64,000 bases of DNA from an uncultured Bacteroidia bacterium (GCA_902785755.1 CACZZO010000014.1:1-64000); one strand, 5' to 3'; positions 32,797 to 41,889 are shown, numbered from the stretch's first letter. A program made the numbers and translations. The notes: generated from the sequence alone by a model not told the origin.

Positions 32797-33600
32797 TTAA
32801 TTATTGTTAATGATAATGTCTTCGCTGATATGGGTGATGATGGTGTTACATTCCTCTTGGTCGTCGTAGAAGAAGAGCCAAAGGGTGTGCTCGTCGTTGT
32901 CGGCGGCGGTGATGTAGCCGATGTGGCCTTGGGTCTTGGCATCGTCCATGATGAGTTCGTTTCGGTCCTTTTGCTGTTGCAGATTGGGATTTGGAGTCAT
33001 GTTTTCCTGAATCTTTTCGCTGATTAGCCCGACAACCACGGTGCGTGCGACGGTCATAATGTAGTCGTCGTAGGTGTTGTCGTTGGATTCATGTTCGATT
33101 TCGCCTTGGCCGACGACCACGGCTGTCTTGGGCAGCAACGAGTCGGGGGCTTGGAAGCTATTCATGATTTCGCGGATTTTGTCGGCAACGATGACCGTGA
33201 ATCTCTCAATGTCTGCATCGGGTATCTGGCTGATGTCGGTCAAGGTGTCGAGAACGGCACCGTCCAAAAAATCGGTTTCGATGCCCACGCCCACCATGAA
33301 AGGATTCTCCTCGTTTTGGCAGTTGAGGTCGGAGGTGTCGTAAGGCATGAAGCCGAAATCCTGTTTCAGCGTTTTCCAATCCGCTTCGTTGGAGGCTTGC
33401 AACATCAAGGCATCGATGCACTTCCCGTTGACAGTCAAGTCGCCGAGGTAGGCCACGGTGAGGTTGGCATTGTCGGCATACTTGCAATAGATTTCCAACG
33501 CTGCTTTTTCGCAGGTTTTCCCTGAAGTTTCCGTCTTTTCCTTGCAAGCCGACAAAACGATTGCAAGGAGCAAAACGAGATATGGAACAAGGCTTTTCAT
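32797..33600 (-). CDS. Lipoprotein of unknown function
   Basis: 267 residues with lipobox VLSACKE (Cys 19). An acidic protein with no recognised domain; segments TLKQDFGFMPYDTSDLNCQNEENPFMVGVGIETDFLDG and TLWLFFYDDQEECNTIITHIS are notable, with several Cys. Located 15 bp downstream of the anti-sigma-like gene, within the ECF operon. Confidence 0.75.
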   Translation of the reverse strand: MKSLVPYLVLLLAIVLSACKEKTETSGKTCEKAALEIYCKYADNANLTVAYLGDLTVNGKCIDALMLQASNEADWKTLKQDFGFMPYDTSDLNCQNEENPFMVGVGIETDFLDGAVLDTLTDISQIPDADIERFTVIVADKIREIMNSFQAPDSLLPKTAVVVGQGEIEHESNDNTYDDYIMTVARTVVVGLISEKIQENMTPNPNLQQQKDRNELIMDDAKTQGHIGYITAADNDEHTLWLFFYDDQEECNTIITHISEDIIINNN

Positions 33601-33615
33601 CGTCTTTGTGTTTTG

Positions 33616-34017
33616 TTATTTGATCACTTTGTTGGCCAAGAGCATGATGTCTTGCGCCGAGCAGCCGTTGTTGCAGATGAAGTGGACGGTTTGGCTTTCC
33701 ACGGTCACTTCCTCGGCCACGGGAAGGCTGCTGTCGGGTTGGCCTTGGCGGGTCAGGCCGATGGCAGCCACGCCGATGACGAGGCTGGCGGCGGCAGCGT
33801 AGGGAATCCAGCGTCTGTTGCGGTGAAAGGGGATGACATTTGCTCTCAAACCTGCCGGGTCTTGTTGCGCTTTTTCGGCCCAGTGCAAAAAGGTCGTGTC
33901 GTCAGGTGCCGCTTTTTCGGCTCGGTCCTTCCACTGTTGGCGGCTTTGCCATTGGGTTTTGAAGTCGTCGCGTTGCGTGTTTGGGTTCGGTGTTTTTATG
34001 TTGTTTTCCATTGTCAT
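33616..34017 (-). CDS. Small anti-sigma-like membrane protein
   Basis: 133 residues from the ATG overlapping the sigma stop (ATGA). The first 85 residues are soluble and charged; one membrane helix (WIPYAAAASLVIGVAAIGL) follows a basic RNRR; the C-terminal 35 residues are outside and end with FICNNGCSAQDIMLLANKVIK (two Cys). Position and layout suggest it controls the ECF sigma, but it lacks a recognisable zinc anti-sigma motif. Confidence 0.68.
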   Translation of the reverse strand: MTMENNIKTPNPNTQRDDFKTQWQSRQQWKDRAEKAAPDDTTFLHWAEKAQQDPAGLRANVIPFHRNRRWIPYAAAASLVIGVAAIGLTRQGQPDSSLPVAEEVTVESQTVHFICNNGCSAQDIMLLANKVIK

Positions 34018-34538
34018 AGATTGTTTTCTCTTTCGTACATTAGTCTTAGTTTCCGCTTCAGTCGGGCGATGCGCATGGCCACTGCGCCCACCGAACTGCC
34101 GGTCATTTCGGCGATTTCCTTGTAGGAGAAGCCGTCCAAGAAGGCGCGAATGACGGTGCCGTTTTCTTCGGGCAAAGTGTTGATGAGTTGTTGCAACTGC
34201 TTGTATTTCTCGTTGCCCGTTTCATCGTCCTTTTCGTCCACGCCGACCGCCTCTATGGGTTCCGTTGGCGGCCTTCTGTCCTCTTTGCGCTTCAGCATCA
34301 ACATGGTGTTGGTGGCCACGCGCCACACCCAAGTCTTTTCCGAACTGCGCCCCTCGAAAGACCCGAAACTCCTCCAAAGGCTGATCAGCACTTCCTGTAT
34401 GCAGTCTTCCGTCTTCCACGCTTTCCCGACGGTGTAGTCTGAGCAGATATGCCAAATCATGGCCTTATGCCGAAGTACAAGGGCGTTGAAGTTTTCTGTG
34501 CGGCTTTTGTTGGTGCCGTGTGGCTCGGAAGATTCCAT
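34014..34538 (-). CDS. ECF-type RNA polymerase sigma factor
   Basis: 174 residues. Region 2 (LVLRHKAMIWHICSDYTVGKAWKTEDCIQEVLISLWRSFGSFEGRSSEKTWVWRVATN in order) and region 4 (LPEENGTVIRAFLDGFSYKEIAEMTGSSVGAVAMRIARLKRKLR). First of five genes: sigma, anti-sigma-like, lipoprotein and two T9SS cargo proteins, all within 25 bp of each other. Confidence 0.92.
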   Translation of the reverse strand: MESSEPHGTNKSRTENFNALVLRHKAMIWHICSDYTVGKAWKTEDCIQEVLISLWRSFGSFEGRSSEKTWVWRVATNTMLMLKRKEDRRPPTEPIEAVGVDEKDDETGNEKYKQLQQLINTLPEENGTVIRAFLDGFSYKEIAEMTGSSVGAVAMRIARLKRKLRLMYERENNL

Positions 34539-34703
34539 TCTTTCGGTGCGTCTTTTGATGGTTTTAGGTGCAAATGCGACTTGAAAAATAACTCGACTTC
34601 ACTTTTTTTCAGTATTACAACTTTTTTTTCGTCCATTTGTTATGAATTCCTGTTTTTTGCACCTAATAATGTTGTTAAATCCATCATTTAAACAATTACA
34701 AGT

Positions 34704-35513
34704 ATGAAACGTACATTTATCCTTTCAGTTTTGGCCTTGGCACTCACGATGATTTGCCAAAGCGCATTTGCCTATGATTATCACGTCAATGGCATCTATT
34801 ACCGCAAAGCCACGCAACAGCTTCCGGGCGGAGGTTGTGGCGAAACCTACCTGATTGTGGTCAACGACGACGAGCCGAACACCTATTCGGGCGATGTGGT
34901 CGTTCCCGAAACCGAAGTCATCAATGGCGAGTCGCTCAGGGTGCGCTACATCGGCAGCGAAGCATTCTATGGCTGCACCAACCTGACCAGCGTCACCTTG
35001 ACCAACAATATCGTGAACATCGGTTTCCATTCGTTTGCCGATTGTCCTCTGTTGGAGGTGATCGACATTCCGTCAAGTGTCCAGCAAATCAACTCGAATG
35101 CATTCAGCAATTGTGAAGAGCTCGACTACATCTTCATCCACAGCAACGTGCCTTTCTTCCTTTGGGACGATGCCTTTGCCGACATCAACGACCATGTTCA
35201 CATCGTGGTGCCCTGCAACTGCATCGAAGCCTTCGAAGCCTCCGAGGAATGGCAAGGCATCCAGCTTTATGACGACTGCGGCAACGTGGGCATCGGCGAA
35301 ACCGAAACCGCCACTATCGCCGTTTATCCCAATCCCGCTTCGCAAAGCCTCACCATCGAAGCCGACGGCCTCGTGACCATCAGCGACGAAATGGGGCGCG
35401 TGGTGAGAACCTTGTTCGTCGACAACAAGAAAACCATCGATTTGCAAGGCCTTTCAAGCGGTTTTTACTTCGTGAAAGCCGGTACAGAGGTGAAGAAGGT
35501 TTTGGTGAAGTAA
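34704..35513 (+). CDS. BspA-type leucine-rich-repeat surface protein with T9SS sorting domain
   Basis: 269 residues with signal peptide (ILSVLALALTMICQSAFA). BspA/TpLRR repeats: LRVRYIGSEAFYGCTNLTSVTL, NIVNIGFHSFADCPLLEVIDI and SVQQINSNAFSNCEELDYIFI in tandem, then a C-terminal sorting domain (IAVYPNPASQSLTIEADG, VTISDEMGRVVRTL, LSSGFYFVKAGTEVKKVLVK). Predicted to be exported by the type IX system and exposed on the cell surface. Divergent from the ECF operon. Confidence 0.9.
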   Translation: MKRTFILSVLALALTMICQSAFAYDYHVNGIYYRKATQQLPGGGCGETYLIVVNDDEPNTYSGDVVVPETEVINGESLRVRYIGSEAFYGCTNLTSVTLTNNIVNIGFHSFADCPLLEVIDIPSSVQQINSNAFSNCEELDYIFIHSNVPFFLWDDAFADINDHVHIVVPCNCIEAFEASEEWQGIQLYDDCGNVGIGETETATIAVYPNPASQSLTIEADGLVTISDEMGRVVRTLFVDNKKTIDLQGLSSGFYFVKAGTEVKKVLVK

Positions 35514-35540
35514 AAAAAGCCCGTTTTTTTCTTGACATGA

Positions 35541-35579
35541 CAATTCCGAAGGCAGTTTTTGCTTTCGGAATTGTTTTTT
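35541..35579 (+). terminator. Terminator of the LRR protein gene
   Basis: CAATTCCGAA and TTTCGGAATTG stem with TTTTTT following; 27 bp past the stop. Confidence 0.85.
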
Positions 35580-35653
35580 AATCTGCAAGAAGGAGGAGCG
35601 GGTGGTGCTGATGGAATAATGATATGAAAAACCGCCTCAAAAAGGCAGAGCAA

Positions 35654-35800
35654 TCAATTGAACACGCACCGATGTTCATAGGTTCGGTAACAGGAATTGC
35701 GGGAAATACCGTAGTCGCCAAACATCTTTTTCACGGTAATCTCGCCTGCACCGGCGCATTGGTCGGCGATGTATTGAACGAAGTCGGGATTGCTTGCCAT
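35654..35800 (-). pseudogene. Truncated TfoX-N gene (third copy)
   Basis: 48 codons start like the two full TfoX genes (MASNPDFVQYIADQCAGAG and ITVKKMFGDYGI) and then run into unrelated residues and a stop right after the FGDYGI segment. Promoter box (TACCTTTGC) is still present upstream. Over its first 35 codons it is closest to the 48392 copy. Confidence 0.75.
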
Positions 35801-35872
35801 GGGGAGGTGTCTTTTGTGATTGCGCAAAGGTATGAATATTCACAATAAGAATGGAGTAAATGATGTGCAAAA

Positions 35873-35909
35873 CCGCCGCAAAGGTCAAGAAAACCCTTGC
35901 GGCGGTTGG
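35873..35909 (-). terminator. Terminator of the ferredoxin/DUF1858/DUF2249 operon
   Basis: CCGCCGCAAAGG and CCCTTGCGGCGG pair, followed on the minus strand by TTTTGC; 20 bp past the ferredoxin stop. Confidence 0.7.
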
Positions 35910-35926
35910 ATTGTTAGAACTTTGTG

Positions 35927-36109
35927 TTAAGCTTCCTCGATGGCACCCACAGGGCAGCCTTCTTTAGCTTCGGCTGCGGAAGCCAATGCCGACTCGGGCA
36001 CTTCACCTTCAATGGCGACAGCCACGTCACCTTGGATGCTGAACACTTCAGGGCAGGTGGACTCGCAAAGGCCGCAACCGATGCAACCGTCATTTACTTT
36101 GTACTTCAT
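35927..36109 (-). CDS. Small [4Fe-4S] ferredoxin
   Basis: 60 residues. CIGCGLCESTCPEVF (Cys 9, 12, 15, 19) and CPVGAI (Cys 52) fit a single [4Fe-4S] cluster ferredoxin (ligands 9, 12, 15, 52) with a spare Cys. Third gene of the operon controlled by the palindrome at 37101; a plausible electron donor to Hcp or a DUF2249 partner in nitrosative stress. Confidence 0.92.
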   Translation of the reverse strand: MKYKVNDGCIGCGLCESTCPEVFSIQGDVAVAIEGEVPESALASAAEAKEGCPVGAIEEA

Positions 36110-36123
36110 GATGTTCCTTTCTG

Positions 36124-36351
36124 TTATTGGTTTATGTGTTGGTTAATCAATCCTTTGATTTTCTCGATGATGGCCTCCACTTCCATCCCCGATTTCTTGC
36201 TCATTTCGGCGATGGTAGCCTTGCCCAACATGATTTTGCCAACGGGCGTGTTGAGCATCTTGAACTTTTCGTTCACTTTTGCCATTTCCATCTTCAACCA
36301 AGGATATTGGGCGATGAGGTCGGCTAGTTTTGTGTCTTTTGTGATTTCCAT
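36124..36351 (-). CDS. DUF1858 protein
   Basis: 75 residues: TKLADLIAQYPWLKMEMAKVNEKFKMLNTPVGKIMLGKATIAEMSKKSGMEVEAIIEKIKGLI fits the DUF1858 helical domain, which in other genomes is linked to hybrid-cluster and Fe-S cluster repair proteins. Co-transcribed with DUF2249 protein and ferredoxin (1-15 bp gaps). Confidence 0.87.
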   Translation of the reverse strand: MEITKDTKLADLIAQYPWLKMEMAKVNEKFKMLNTPVGKIMLGKATIAEMSKKSGMEVEAIIEKIKGLINQHINQ

Positions 36352-36352
36352 T

Positions 36353-37039
36353 TTACATGAGTTTAATGTCCGGATTCTTTTCTGTGAACTTTTCTTTCAG
36401 CACCTCGATAATCTCGGCGCGGCTGTTGCCTTTTTTCTCCATCTGTTTGATGGTCTTATAGGCTTGAAACAGCGTGGAAGGCCCGATTTCCGAACTGAAA
36501 TAACCGATGCCTTGGTTCCAAGCCAGCAGTTCAAACACATCGTCCAAGGCGGCTGAATCGAGGCCGTGGATGTAGGCCTTCACCAACTCACGCGTGGCTT
36601 GGCGCATACGACCTGCTCCGACGGCATTAGCCAACGAGAGCAACAGACGTGTCTCGTATGGCAGATGACGGCGGCTGTCGTTCCAGGTCAAGTCCCAGAA
36701 ATTGACGGAGGTCTGTGCCAAATCATCATCGATCAATGCCATGTTGGTGAGGGCGTAAGGGCGCATCGGGATGTCTTTCTCGGCCTGTTTCATCTGGGCG
36801 CGGTAGAAGTAAGTGTGGTATTCGGCCTCGGCCAACTTTTCAGTATAATGCTCGAAACCAAGGTCTTCAAGCACCTCATAAAGCGGAATTGGCTCAAAAC
36901 TTTGGATGATTTCCATACCTTCGCCGACGGCCATCTTCGCAGCCTGCATTTTCAGTCCCGGGAAAAAGTTACCCTGCACACCGCGCACGTCAATCTTCTT
37001 GAAACTCGCGGTTTTGTCTTTCCAATCGTTGTAACTCAT
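36353..37039 (-). CDS. DUF2249-like protein with AhpD-like C-terminal part
   Basis: 228 residues from the ATG at 37039, which has a strong GGAG ribosome site. N-terminal DUF2249-type domain (IDVRGVQGNFFPGLKMQAAKMAVGEGMEIIQSFEPIPLYEVLEDLGFEHYTEKL order), then a helical region (NAVGAGRMRQATRELVKAYIHGLDSAALDDVFELLAWNQGIGYFSSEIGP). DUF2249 proteins accompany nitric-oxide response genes. First gene of the minus-strand operon divergent from the Crp/Fnr regulator. Confidence 0.78.
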   Translation of the reverse strand: MSYNDWKDKTASFKKIDVRGVQGNFFPGLKMQAAKMAVGEGMEIIQSFEPIPLYEVLEDLGFEHYTEKLAEAEYHTYFYRAQMKQAEKDIPMRPYALTNMALIDDDLAQTSVNFWDLTWNDSRRHLPYETRLLLSLANAVGAGRMRQATRELVKAYIHGLDSAALDDVFELLAWNQGIGYFSSEIGPSTLFQAYKTIKQMEKKGNSRAEIIEVLKEKFTEKNPDIKLM

Positions 37040-37100
37040 AGCTGTGTCTCCTTTCTTTGGTTTGATGGTACAAAAGTAGTTTCTTCCATTGCGGCAAAGC

Positions 37101-37114
37101 GTAACAATTGTTAC
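37101..37114. promoter_or_regulatory. Palindromic operator between DUF2249 operon and crp/fnr gene
   Basis: GTAACAATTGTTAC, a perfect 14-bp palindrome, lies 18 bp upstream of the plus-strand -7 box (TATTTTTG, 37133) and 22 bp upstream of the minus-strand -7 box (TACTTTTG, ending near 37079). The identical sequence occurs before hcp at 41327. It matches the size and symmetry of a Crp/Fnr-family site. Confidence 0.85.
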
Positions 37115-37158
37115 ATCAGGCACTTTTTTCCGTATTTTTGCGCTGAAAAAATACTGTT

Positions 37159-37764
37159 ATGGAAGAACTGAAACGTATCAAACTCTTTGCAGGATGCAGC
37201 GACGAATCCTTGGAGCGTCTGCTCGAAAGCCCTTGTCGCCGACAGGACTATCCCGCTGGAAGGCGGATGCTCAACCCAGGTGACCCTTGCCGTGCGCTGA
37301 TGGTGCTCGTCGAAGGTCAAGCCGAGGCACGAATGATGGGCGAAGAAGGCCGCGAGGTGCTTGTTGACCACCTGAAAGCCCCAATGTTGCTGGCTCCAGC
37401 GTTTCTGTTTGCCAACAATAATGTTATCCCTGTGGAAGTCACCGCCCTCACTGATTGCGTAGTGTGGCACATCAACCGTGAGGCTTTTTTTGAGTTTATG
37501 CAACAGGAGCCGACCGTATTGCGTGCCTTCCTTGAAATCCTCTCTGAGCGAGGCCGTTTCCTGAGCCGAAAAATGCGCACCTTTGCCGTCAACAGCCTTC
37601 GCAACCGCGTCATCGAATACCTCGAAGCCAACGGCAGCATCACTTCCGTGGCCGCCGCTGCCGAACAACTTGGCGCGACAAGACCATCACTCAGCCGTGT
37701 CCTCTCGGAGATGGTGAGCGAGGGAGTAATTGTTAAAGACGGGAAGGGGTATGGGAAACGGTAG
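37159..37764 (+). CDS. Crp/Fnr-family regulator (HcpR-like role)
   Basis: 201 residues: cNMP-binding-type beta-roll (PAGRRMLNPGDPCRALMVLVEGQAEARM), dimer helix and a C-terminal winged helix (SITSVAAAAEQLGATRPSLSRVLSEMVSEGVIVK). No FNR-type Cys cluster at the N-terminus. Its promoter and those of DUF2249/ferredoxin and hcp share an identical palindrome, so it most likely controls a nitrosative-stress regulon including itself. Relation to known HcpR is inference. Confidence 0.9.
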   Translation: MEELKRIKLFAGCSDESLERLLESPCRRQDYPAGRRMLNPGDPCRALMVLVEGQAEARMMGEEGREVLVDHLKAPMLLAPAFLFANNNVIPVEVTALTDCVVWHINREAFFEFMQQEPTVLRAFLEILSERGRFLSRKMRTFAVNSLRNRVIEYLEANGSITSVAAAAEQLGATRPSLSRVLSEMVSEGVIVKDGKGYGKR

Positions 37765-37816
37765 GTTGTGAAAAACCAAAAAAAGTTGTACCTTTGCCGA
37801 TATTTTCAATCTCTTT

Positions 37817-39529
37817 ATGGCTGAAAACCAGAACATAGAATACAAGGAATCGTGGCGGACGGAGTACCTGAAATGGCTCTGCGGTTTTGCCAATGCGCAA
37901 GGCGGGACGATTTATATCGGTGTCAACGACAAAGGCGAGGTGGTCGGTTTGCCCAATGCGAAAAAGTTGATGGAGGACATCCCGAACCAAGTGCAAGCGG
38001 GATTGGGCATTATGCCCGATGTCAGTCTTTTGGAGAAGGACGGAAAGGACTATATCGCGATAAAAGTGGAGCCGAGTGCTTTTCCCGTCAGTTACCACGG
38101 CGAGTTTCATTACCGCAGCGGCAGCACCAAGCAGTTGCTGACAGGAAACGCCCTTTCAGCATTCATTATGCGTAGGACGGGTTTCCGTTGGGAGGATGTC
38201 ACCGTTGACGATGTTACCGTCGATGACCTCGATAGCGACAGTTTCAAGATATTCCGCCGCGAGGCCTTGAGAAGCAAGCGGATGACCCAAGAGGATTTGG
38301 ACATTTCGAACGAAGAATTGCTGAACAAGCTCCACTTGATGGCCGACGGCAAACTGAAACGCTCGGCGGTGCTGCTTTTCCACAGCGACCCGAGTCGCGT
38401 TCAGGTGGGCAGTTATGTGAAGATAGGCCGTTTCAGCGGCAATGCCGACTTGCTGTATCAGGATGTTTTGGAAGATTCGCTCATCAAGATTGCCGACAAG
38501 GTGATTGACCTGATTTACCTGAAGTATTTGAAGGCAAAAATCACCTACGAACACGACAGGCGGGTTGAGACCTATCCTTTTGCACGCGATGCCATACGCG
38601 AGGCGGTTTACAACGCGATCGCCCACAATTGCTATATGTTTGGCACGCCCATACAAATCCGCATCGAGGACGAGGCCATCATCATCAGCAACCGTTGCAT
38701 CTTGCCCGAAAACTGGACGGTGGAAACCTTGATGGAGCCGCACGAATCGATACCTTACAACGAAAACATCGCCAACGCTTTCTATTATGCCGGCTACATC
38801 GAGACTTGGGGGCGCGGCATACAGAAAATCTGCAACGCCTGCACAGATCTTGGTGCCGCAAAGCCGAGATATGAGTTGCTGGGTACGGGTTTACGTGTAC
38901 ATTTCGCCGCGTTGAAGAGTGCTTTATTCAACGAAACGCAAGAGCAGGGCGAAAACAGGTTGGGTGAAAACATCATAGAAACTACACAGAAAACTACACA
39001 GAAAACTGGCACAAAAACTGGCACAAAAACTGGCACAAAAAACAGAGAAAAAATACTTAATGCAATAAAAGAATCTCCCAATGTAACTTTAGAAAACCTA
39101 ATGAAAATATGCGAACTTTCAAGAAATGGAGTACGGTTTCACATCAATTTACTTAAAGCAGAAGGAGTTATTTCAAGAGTGAACGGTCAAAAAGGTGGCC
39201 ATTGGGAAATCAACGAATCCGCCGTTGAAATCTCAGACGGTAGGTTGGGTGAAAAACCTAATGAATGGTTGGGTGAAAAGTTGGGTGAAAAACCCGATGA
39301 ATGGTTGGGTGAAAAGTTGGGTGAAAAATCCGACGAATGGTTGGGTGAAAACCGTTTGACCATCCTACGTTGCCTCACCCAAAATCCTTCCATGTCGACG
39401 CGCAGACTGGCGGAATTGTTGGGCATGAGCACAACCGCGATGGACAAAAACATCAAATGGCTGAAGGAAAACGGAATCATCCGGCATGTTGGCCCTGCCA
39501 AAGGCGGACGGTGGGAGGTGATAATCTGA
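37817..39529 (+). CDS. AlbA-type (divergent AAA_4) DNA-binding regulator with repeat linkers
   Basis: 570 residues. N-terminal AlbA_2 domain (QNIEYKESWRTEYLKWLCGFANAQGGTIYIGVNDKGEVVG), a GHKL-like/ATP-binding part (REAVYNAIAHNCYMFGTPIQIRIEDEAIIISNRC and PRNP-type NENIANAFYYAGYIETWGRGI), then two winged helices at about 415-460 and 515-568. Between them lie short repeats: TTQK/GTKT (12-bp units) and three LGEKPDEWLGEK units (36 bp). Function of these regulators is generally unknown; some sit beside defence genes. Preceded by a promoter box (TACCTTTGCC). Confidence 0.85.
   Translation: MAENQNIEYKESWRTEYLKWLCGFANAQGGTIYIGVNDKGEVVGLPNAKKLMEDIPNQVQAGLGIMPDVSLLEKDGKDYIAIKVEPSAFPVSYHGEFHYRSGSTKQLLTGNALSAFIMRRTGFRWEDVTVDDVTVDDLDSDSFKIFRREALRSKRMTQEDLDISNEELLNKLHLMADGKLKRSAVLLFHSDPSRVQVGSYVKIGRFSGNADLLYQDVLEDSLIKIADKVIDLIYLKYLKAKITYEHDRRVETYPFARDAIREAVYNAIAHNCYMFGTPIQIRIEDEAIIISNRCILPENWTVETLMEPHESIPYNENIANAFYYAGYIETWGRGIQKICNACTDLGAAKPRYELLGTGLRVHFAALKSALFNETQEQGENRLGENIIETTQKTTQKTGTKTGTKTGTKNREKILNAIKESPNVTLENLMKICELSRNGVRFHINLLKAEGVISRVNGQKGGHWEINESAVEISDGRLGEKPNEWLGEKLGEKPDEWLGEKLGEKSDEWLGENRLTILRCLTQNPSMSTRRLAELLGMSTTAMDKNIKWLKENGIIRHVGPAKGGRWEVII
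38981..39042. repeat. 12-bp tandem repeat in the AlbA gene
   Basis: Two ACTACACAGAAA and three ACTGGCACAAAA units encode TTQK and TGTK. Same period as the array at 15313-15444, at the same place in the same protein family. Confidence 0.9.
39245..39352. repeat. 36-bp tandem repeat, 3 units, in the AlbA gene
   Basis: Three units encode LGEKPNEWLGEK, LGEKPDEWLGEK and LGEKSDEWLGEN; within each unit TTGGGTGAAAA occurs twice. Confidence 0.92.
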
Positions 39530-39599
39530 AAAACAATAAAAACACAGGACGCGAGATTGTAAATTGCCTCGCGTCCCACATTATAGTTTGGCATCAAAC

Positions 39600-41261
39600 T
39601 CAAATTCCAAACATTCTCATATCTTCCTCCACCGTACTAATCCCGCCAATGCCGAAGTTCTCGACCAAGACTTTGGCCACATTGGGTGAAAGGAAAGCAG
39701 GCAAGGTCGGGCCAAGGTGGATGTTCTTCACACCGAGGCTGAGCAGAGCTAACAGAACGATGACAGCCTTTTGCTCGTACCAAGCGATGTTATAGGCGAT
39801 GGGCAGTTGGTTTACATCATCCAAGCCGAACACTTCCTTCAGTTTCAATGCGATGAGTGCCAGCGAGTAACTGTCGTTGCACTGGCCGGCGTCCAACACG
39901 CGCGGAATGCCGCCGATGTCGCCCAAGGCGAGTTTGTTGTACTTGTATTTGGCGCAACCAGCCGTGAGGATGACGCAATCCTTGGGCAAGGCCTTGGCAA
40001 ATTCAGTGTAGTATTCACGGCTCTTCATACGACCGTCGCAGCCTGCCATCACCACAAACTTGCGGATGGCACCGCTTTTCACGGCCTCTACTACCTTGTC
40101 GGCAAGGGCAAACACCTGCTCGTGCGCAAAACCTCCTATAATCTTGCCCGTCTCAATCTCTTTAGGGGCTTGGCAGGTCTTGGCCAAAGCGATAATTTCA
40201 CTGAAATCCTTTTTGCCGTTGGCATCAGCGGGGATGTGCTTCCAACCCGGGAAACCCGTGCTGTTGGTGGTGAAAACGCGGTCTTTGTATGTGGCATTGG
40301 CCGCAGGCGGCACGATGCAGTTGGTGGTGAACAGAATGGGGCCGTTGAAACTTTCAAATTCCTCGCGTTGTTTCCACCAAGCGTTGCCGTAGTTGCCCTT
40401 CAGATGGCTATATTGCTTCAGGCGCGGATAGTAATGCGCGGGCAGCATTTCGCTGTGGGTGTAGATGTCGATGCCAGCGTCCTTGCTTTGTTCCAAAAGT
40501 TGCTCAATGTCGTTGAGGTCGTGGCCGCTGATGAGAATGCCCGGACGATTGCCCACGCCAATATTCACCTCAGTGATTTCGGGATTGCCGTAAGCGGTCG
40601 TATTGGCTTTGTCGAGCAGGGCCATCGCCTTCACGCCCCATTCGCCTGTTTTCAGGACAAGAGCGGTGAGTTCGTTGGCATCGTTGCAGGTCACCAATTG
40701 GCCAAGGGTTTGCAGGATGAACTCATTGATGTCGCCATCGACTTGACCAAGGTGGGCGGCATGTTCCAAGTAAGCGGCCATACCTTTGAGGCCGTACATA
40801 GTCAACTCCTTCAGCGAGCGGATGTCCTCGTTGGTTTCGGCAAGCACACCTACGGTTAGGGCTTTCTCGTCATATTGCTCGCGCGGGCAATTCCATTCCA
40901 ATACATCCAGTTTCGGGAGCACGATGCCTTTCTTGTTGGTCACTCGGTTTTTGAACATTTCGCGCAATTCCAAGCCTTTATCGATACGGGTGTAGATGCT
41001 CTCCGCGTCGAAGTTGGCGTTGGTGATGGTCGAAAACAGTGCGTCGTTCACGAAGGCGTGGATACTCTTGCGGAAATCGCAATAATCGTGTCCACATCCG
41101 TGCTGGTGATGGTTGGCGATGACGCCCAATCCTTTAAGGACATAGATTAAAAGATCTTGTGCATGAGCTACTTGCGGGGTCTTTCCGCACACTCCTGAAA
41201 TCTTACAGCCGGCGCATCCGGCAGTTTCCTGACATTGGAAACAAAACATTTTCTCGTTCAT
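39600..41261 (-). CDS. hcp: Hydroxylamine reductase / hybrid-cluster protein
   Basis: 553 residues from the ATG at 41261. MFCFQCQET starts the [4Fe-4S] motif with Cys 7, 10, 19 and 25 (C-x2-C-x8-C-x5-C). Hybrid-cluster ligands are seen in GHDLND (His), FTTNCIVPP (Cys), [10 protein letters not shown] (Cys), [10 protein letters not shown] (Cys) and VEED (Glu). Hcp reduces nitric oxide (and hydroxylamine in vitro) using reduced ferredoxin or an Hcr-type partner; no Hcr gene is adjacent, but a ferredoxin shares the operator. Promoter has the same palindrome as the Crp/Fnr gene. Confidence 0.97.
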   Translation of the reverse strand: MNEKMFCFQCQETAGCAGCKISGVCGKTPQVAHAQDLLIYVLKGLGVIANHHQHGCGHDYCDFRKSIHAFVNDALFSTITNANFDAESIYTRIDKGLELREMFKNRVTNKKGIVLPKLDVLEWNCPREQYDEKALTVGVLAETNEDIRSLKELTMYGLKGMAAYLEHAAHLGQVDGDINEFILQTLGQLVTCNDANELTALVLKTGEWGVKAMALLDKANTTAYGNPEITEVNIGVGNRPGILISGHDLNDIEQLLEQSKDAGIDIYTHSEMLPAHYYPRLKQYSHLKGNYGNAWWKQREEFESFNGPILFTTNCIVPPAANATYKDRVFTTNSTGFPGWKHIPADANGKKDFSEIIALAKTCQAPKEIETGKIIGGFAHEQVFALADKVVEAVKSGAIRKFVVMAGCDGRMKSREYYTEFAKALPKDCVILTAGCAKYKYNKLALGDIGGIPRVLDAGQCNDSYSLALIALKLKEVFGLDDVNQLPIAYNIAWYEQKAVIVLLALLSLGVKNIHLGPTLPAFLSPNVAKVLVENFGIGGISTVEEDMRMFGI

Positions 41262-41326
41262 AGTCTTGCGTGTTGTGTTAGTTGTGAAATTTGATGCAAA
41301 ACTACATACGAGGAACGACTTGAAGC

Positions 41327-41340
41327 GTAACAATTGTTAC
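41327..41340. promoter_or_regulatory. Palindromic operator upstream of hcp
   Basis: GTAACAATTGTTAC, identical to 37101-37114, 22 bp upstream of the hcp -7 box (minus TAGTTTTG at about 41297-41304). The spacing equals that of the DUF2249 operon promoter. Confidence 0.87.
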
Positions 41341-41478
41341 AGTAAAAAACAAAAAACCGTAAATCAGGTCTCAAATTGTAGCGAGCAAGTACGCTCTGTT
41401 CTCGCTTAATCGAAACGTTCACATTGACTTTCCTTCTCGATAGCCAACCATGTTCATGGGACTTTGACAAATTGGAAT

Positions 41479-41868
41479 TTACCTTTCATACAATTCTATC
41501 GGCAAACCGTCAGGATCTTGAAAGAAGAGGAACCTTTTGCCTGTATACTCGTCTGTTCTCACCTCTTCATGCGAAATGCCCAAGGCATCTAACTCATGCA
41601 CAGTCTCGGCAATGCTGTCGACCTCAAAAGCCAAGTGCCGCAGACCTGCAGCTTCAGGATGGGTCAACCGCGACGGTGGGGAGGGGAACGAAAAAAGTTC
41701 AATGACATAGTCATCGCCCAAGGCGAGGTCAGTCTTGTACGACAGCCTTTCCTCACGATAGTGTTCAGCAAGGACACGCATGCCGAGCACATGAGTATAG
41801 AAGTGGAGACTCCGCTGATAGTCGGAACAAATGATAGCGATGTGATGTACTTTGTTCAGGTGTAGCAT
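41479..41868 (-). CDS. VOC-family (glyoxalase-like) protein
   Basis: 129 residues: LNKVHHIAIICSDYQRSLHFYTHVLGM at the start, ELFSFPSPP, GLRHLAFEVDSI and FFQDPDGLPIELYER at the end. Metal-ligand positions (His 8/9, Glu 57, His 77, Glu 126) are consistent with glyoxalase I or YaeR-type enzymes. Preceded by a 37-codon frame on the same strand. Confidence 0.9.
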   Translation of the reverse strand: MLHLNKVHHIAIICSDYQRSLHFYTHVLGMRVLAEHYREERLSYKTDLALGDDYVIELFSFPSPPSRLTHPEAAGLRHLAFEVDSIAETVHELDALGISHEEVRTDEYTGKRFLFFQDPDGLPIELYER

Positions 41869-41889
41869 GGCTTTATAAAGGGTCTTGTT

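Noticed and set aside
39771..40859. 362-codon frame opposite hcp
   Set aside because: Antisense of a highly conserved Hcp gene.
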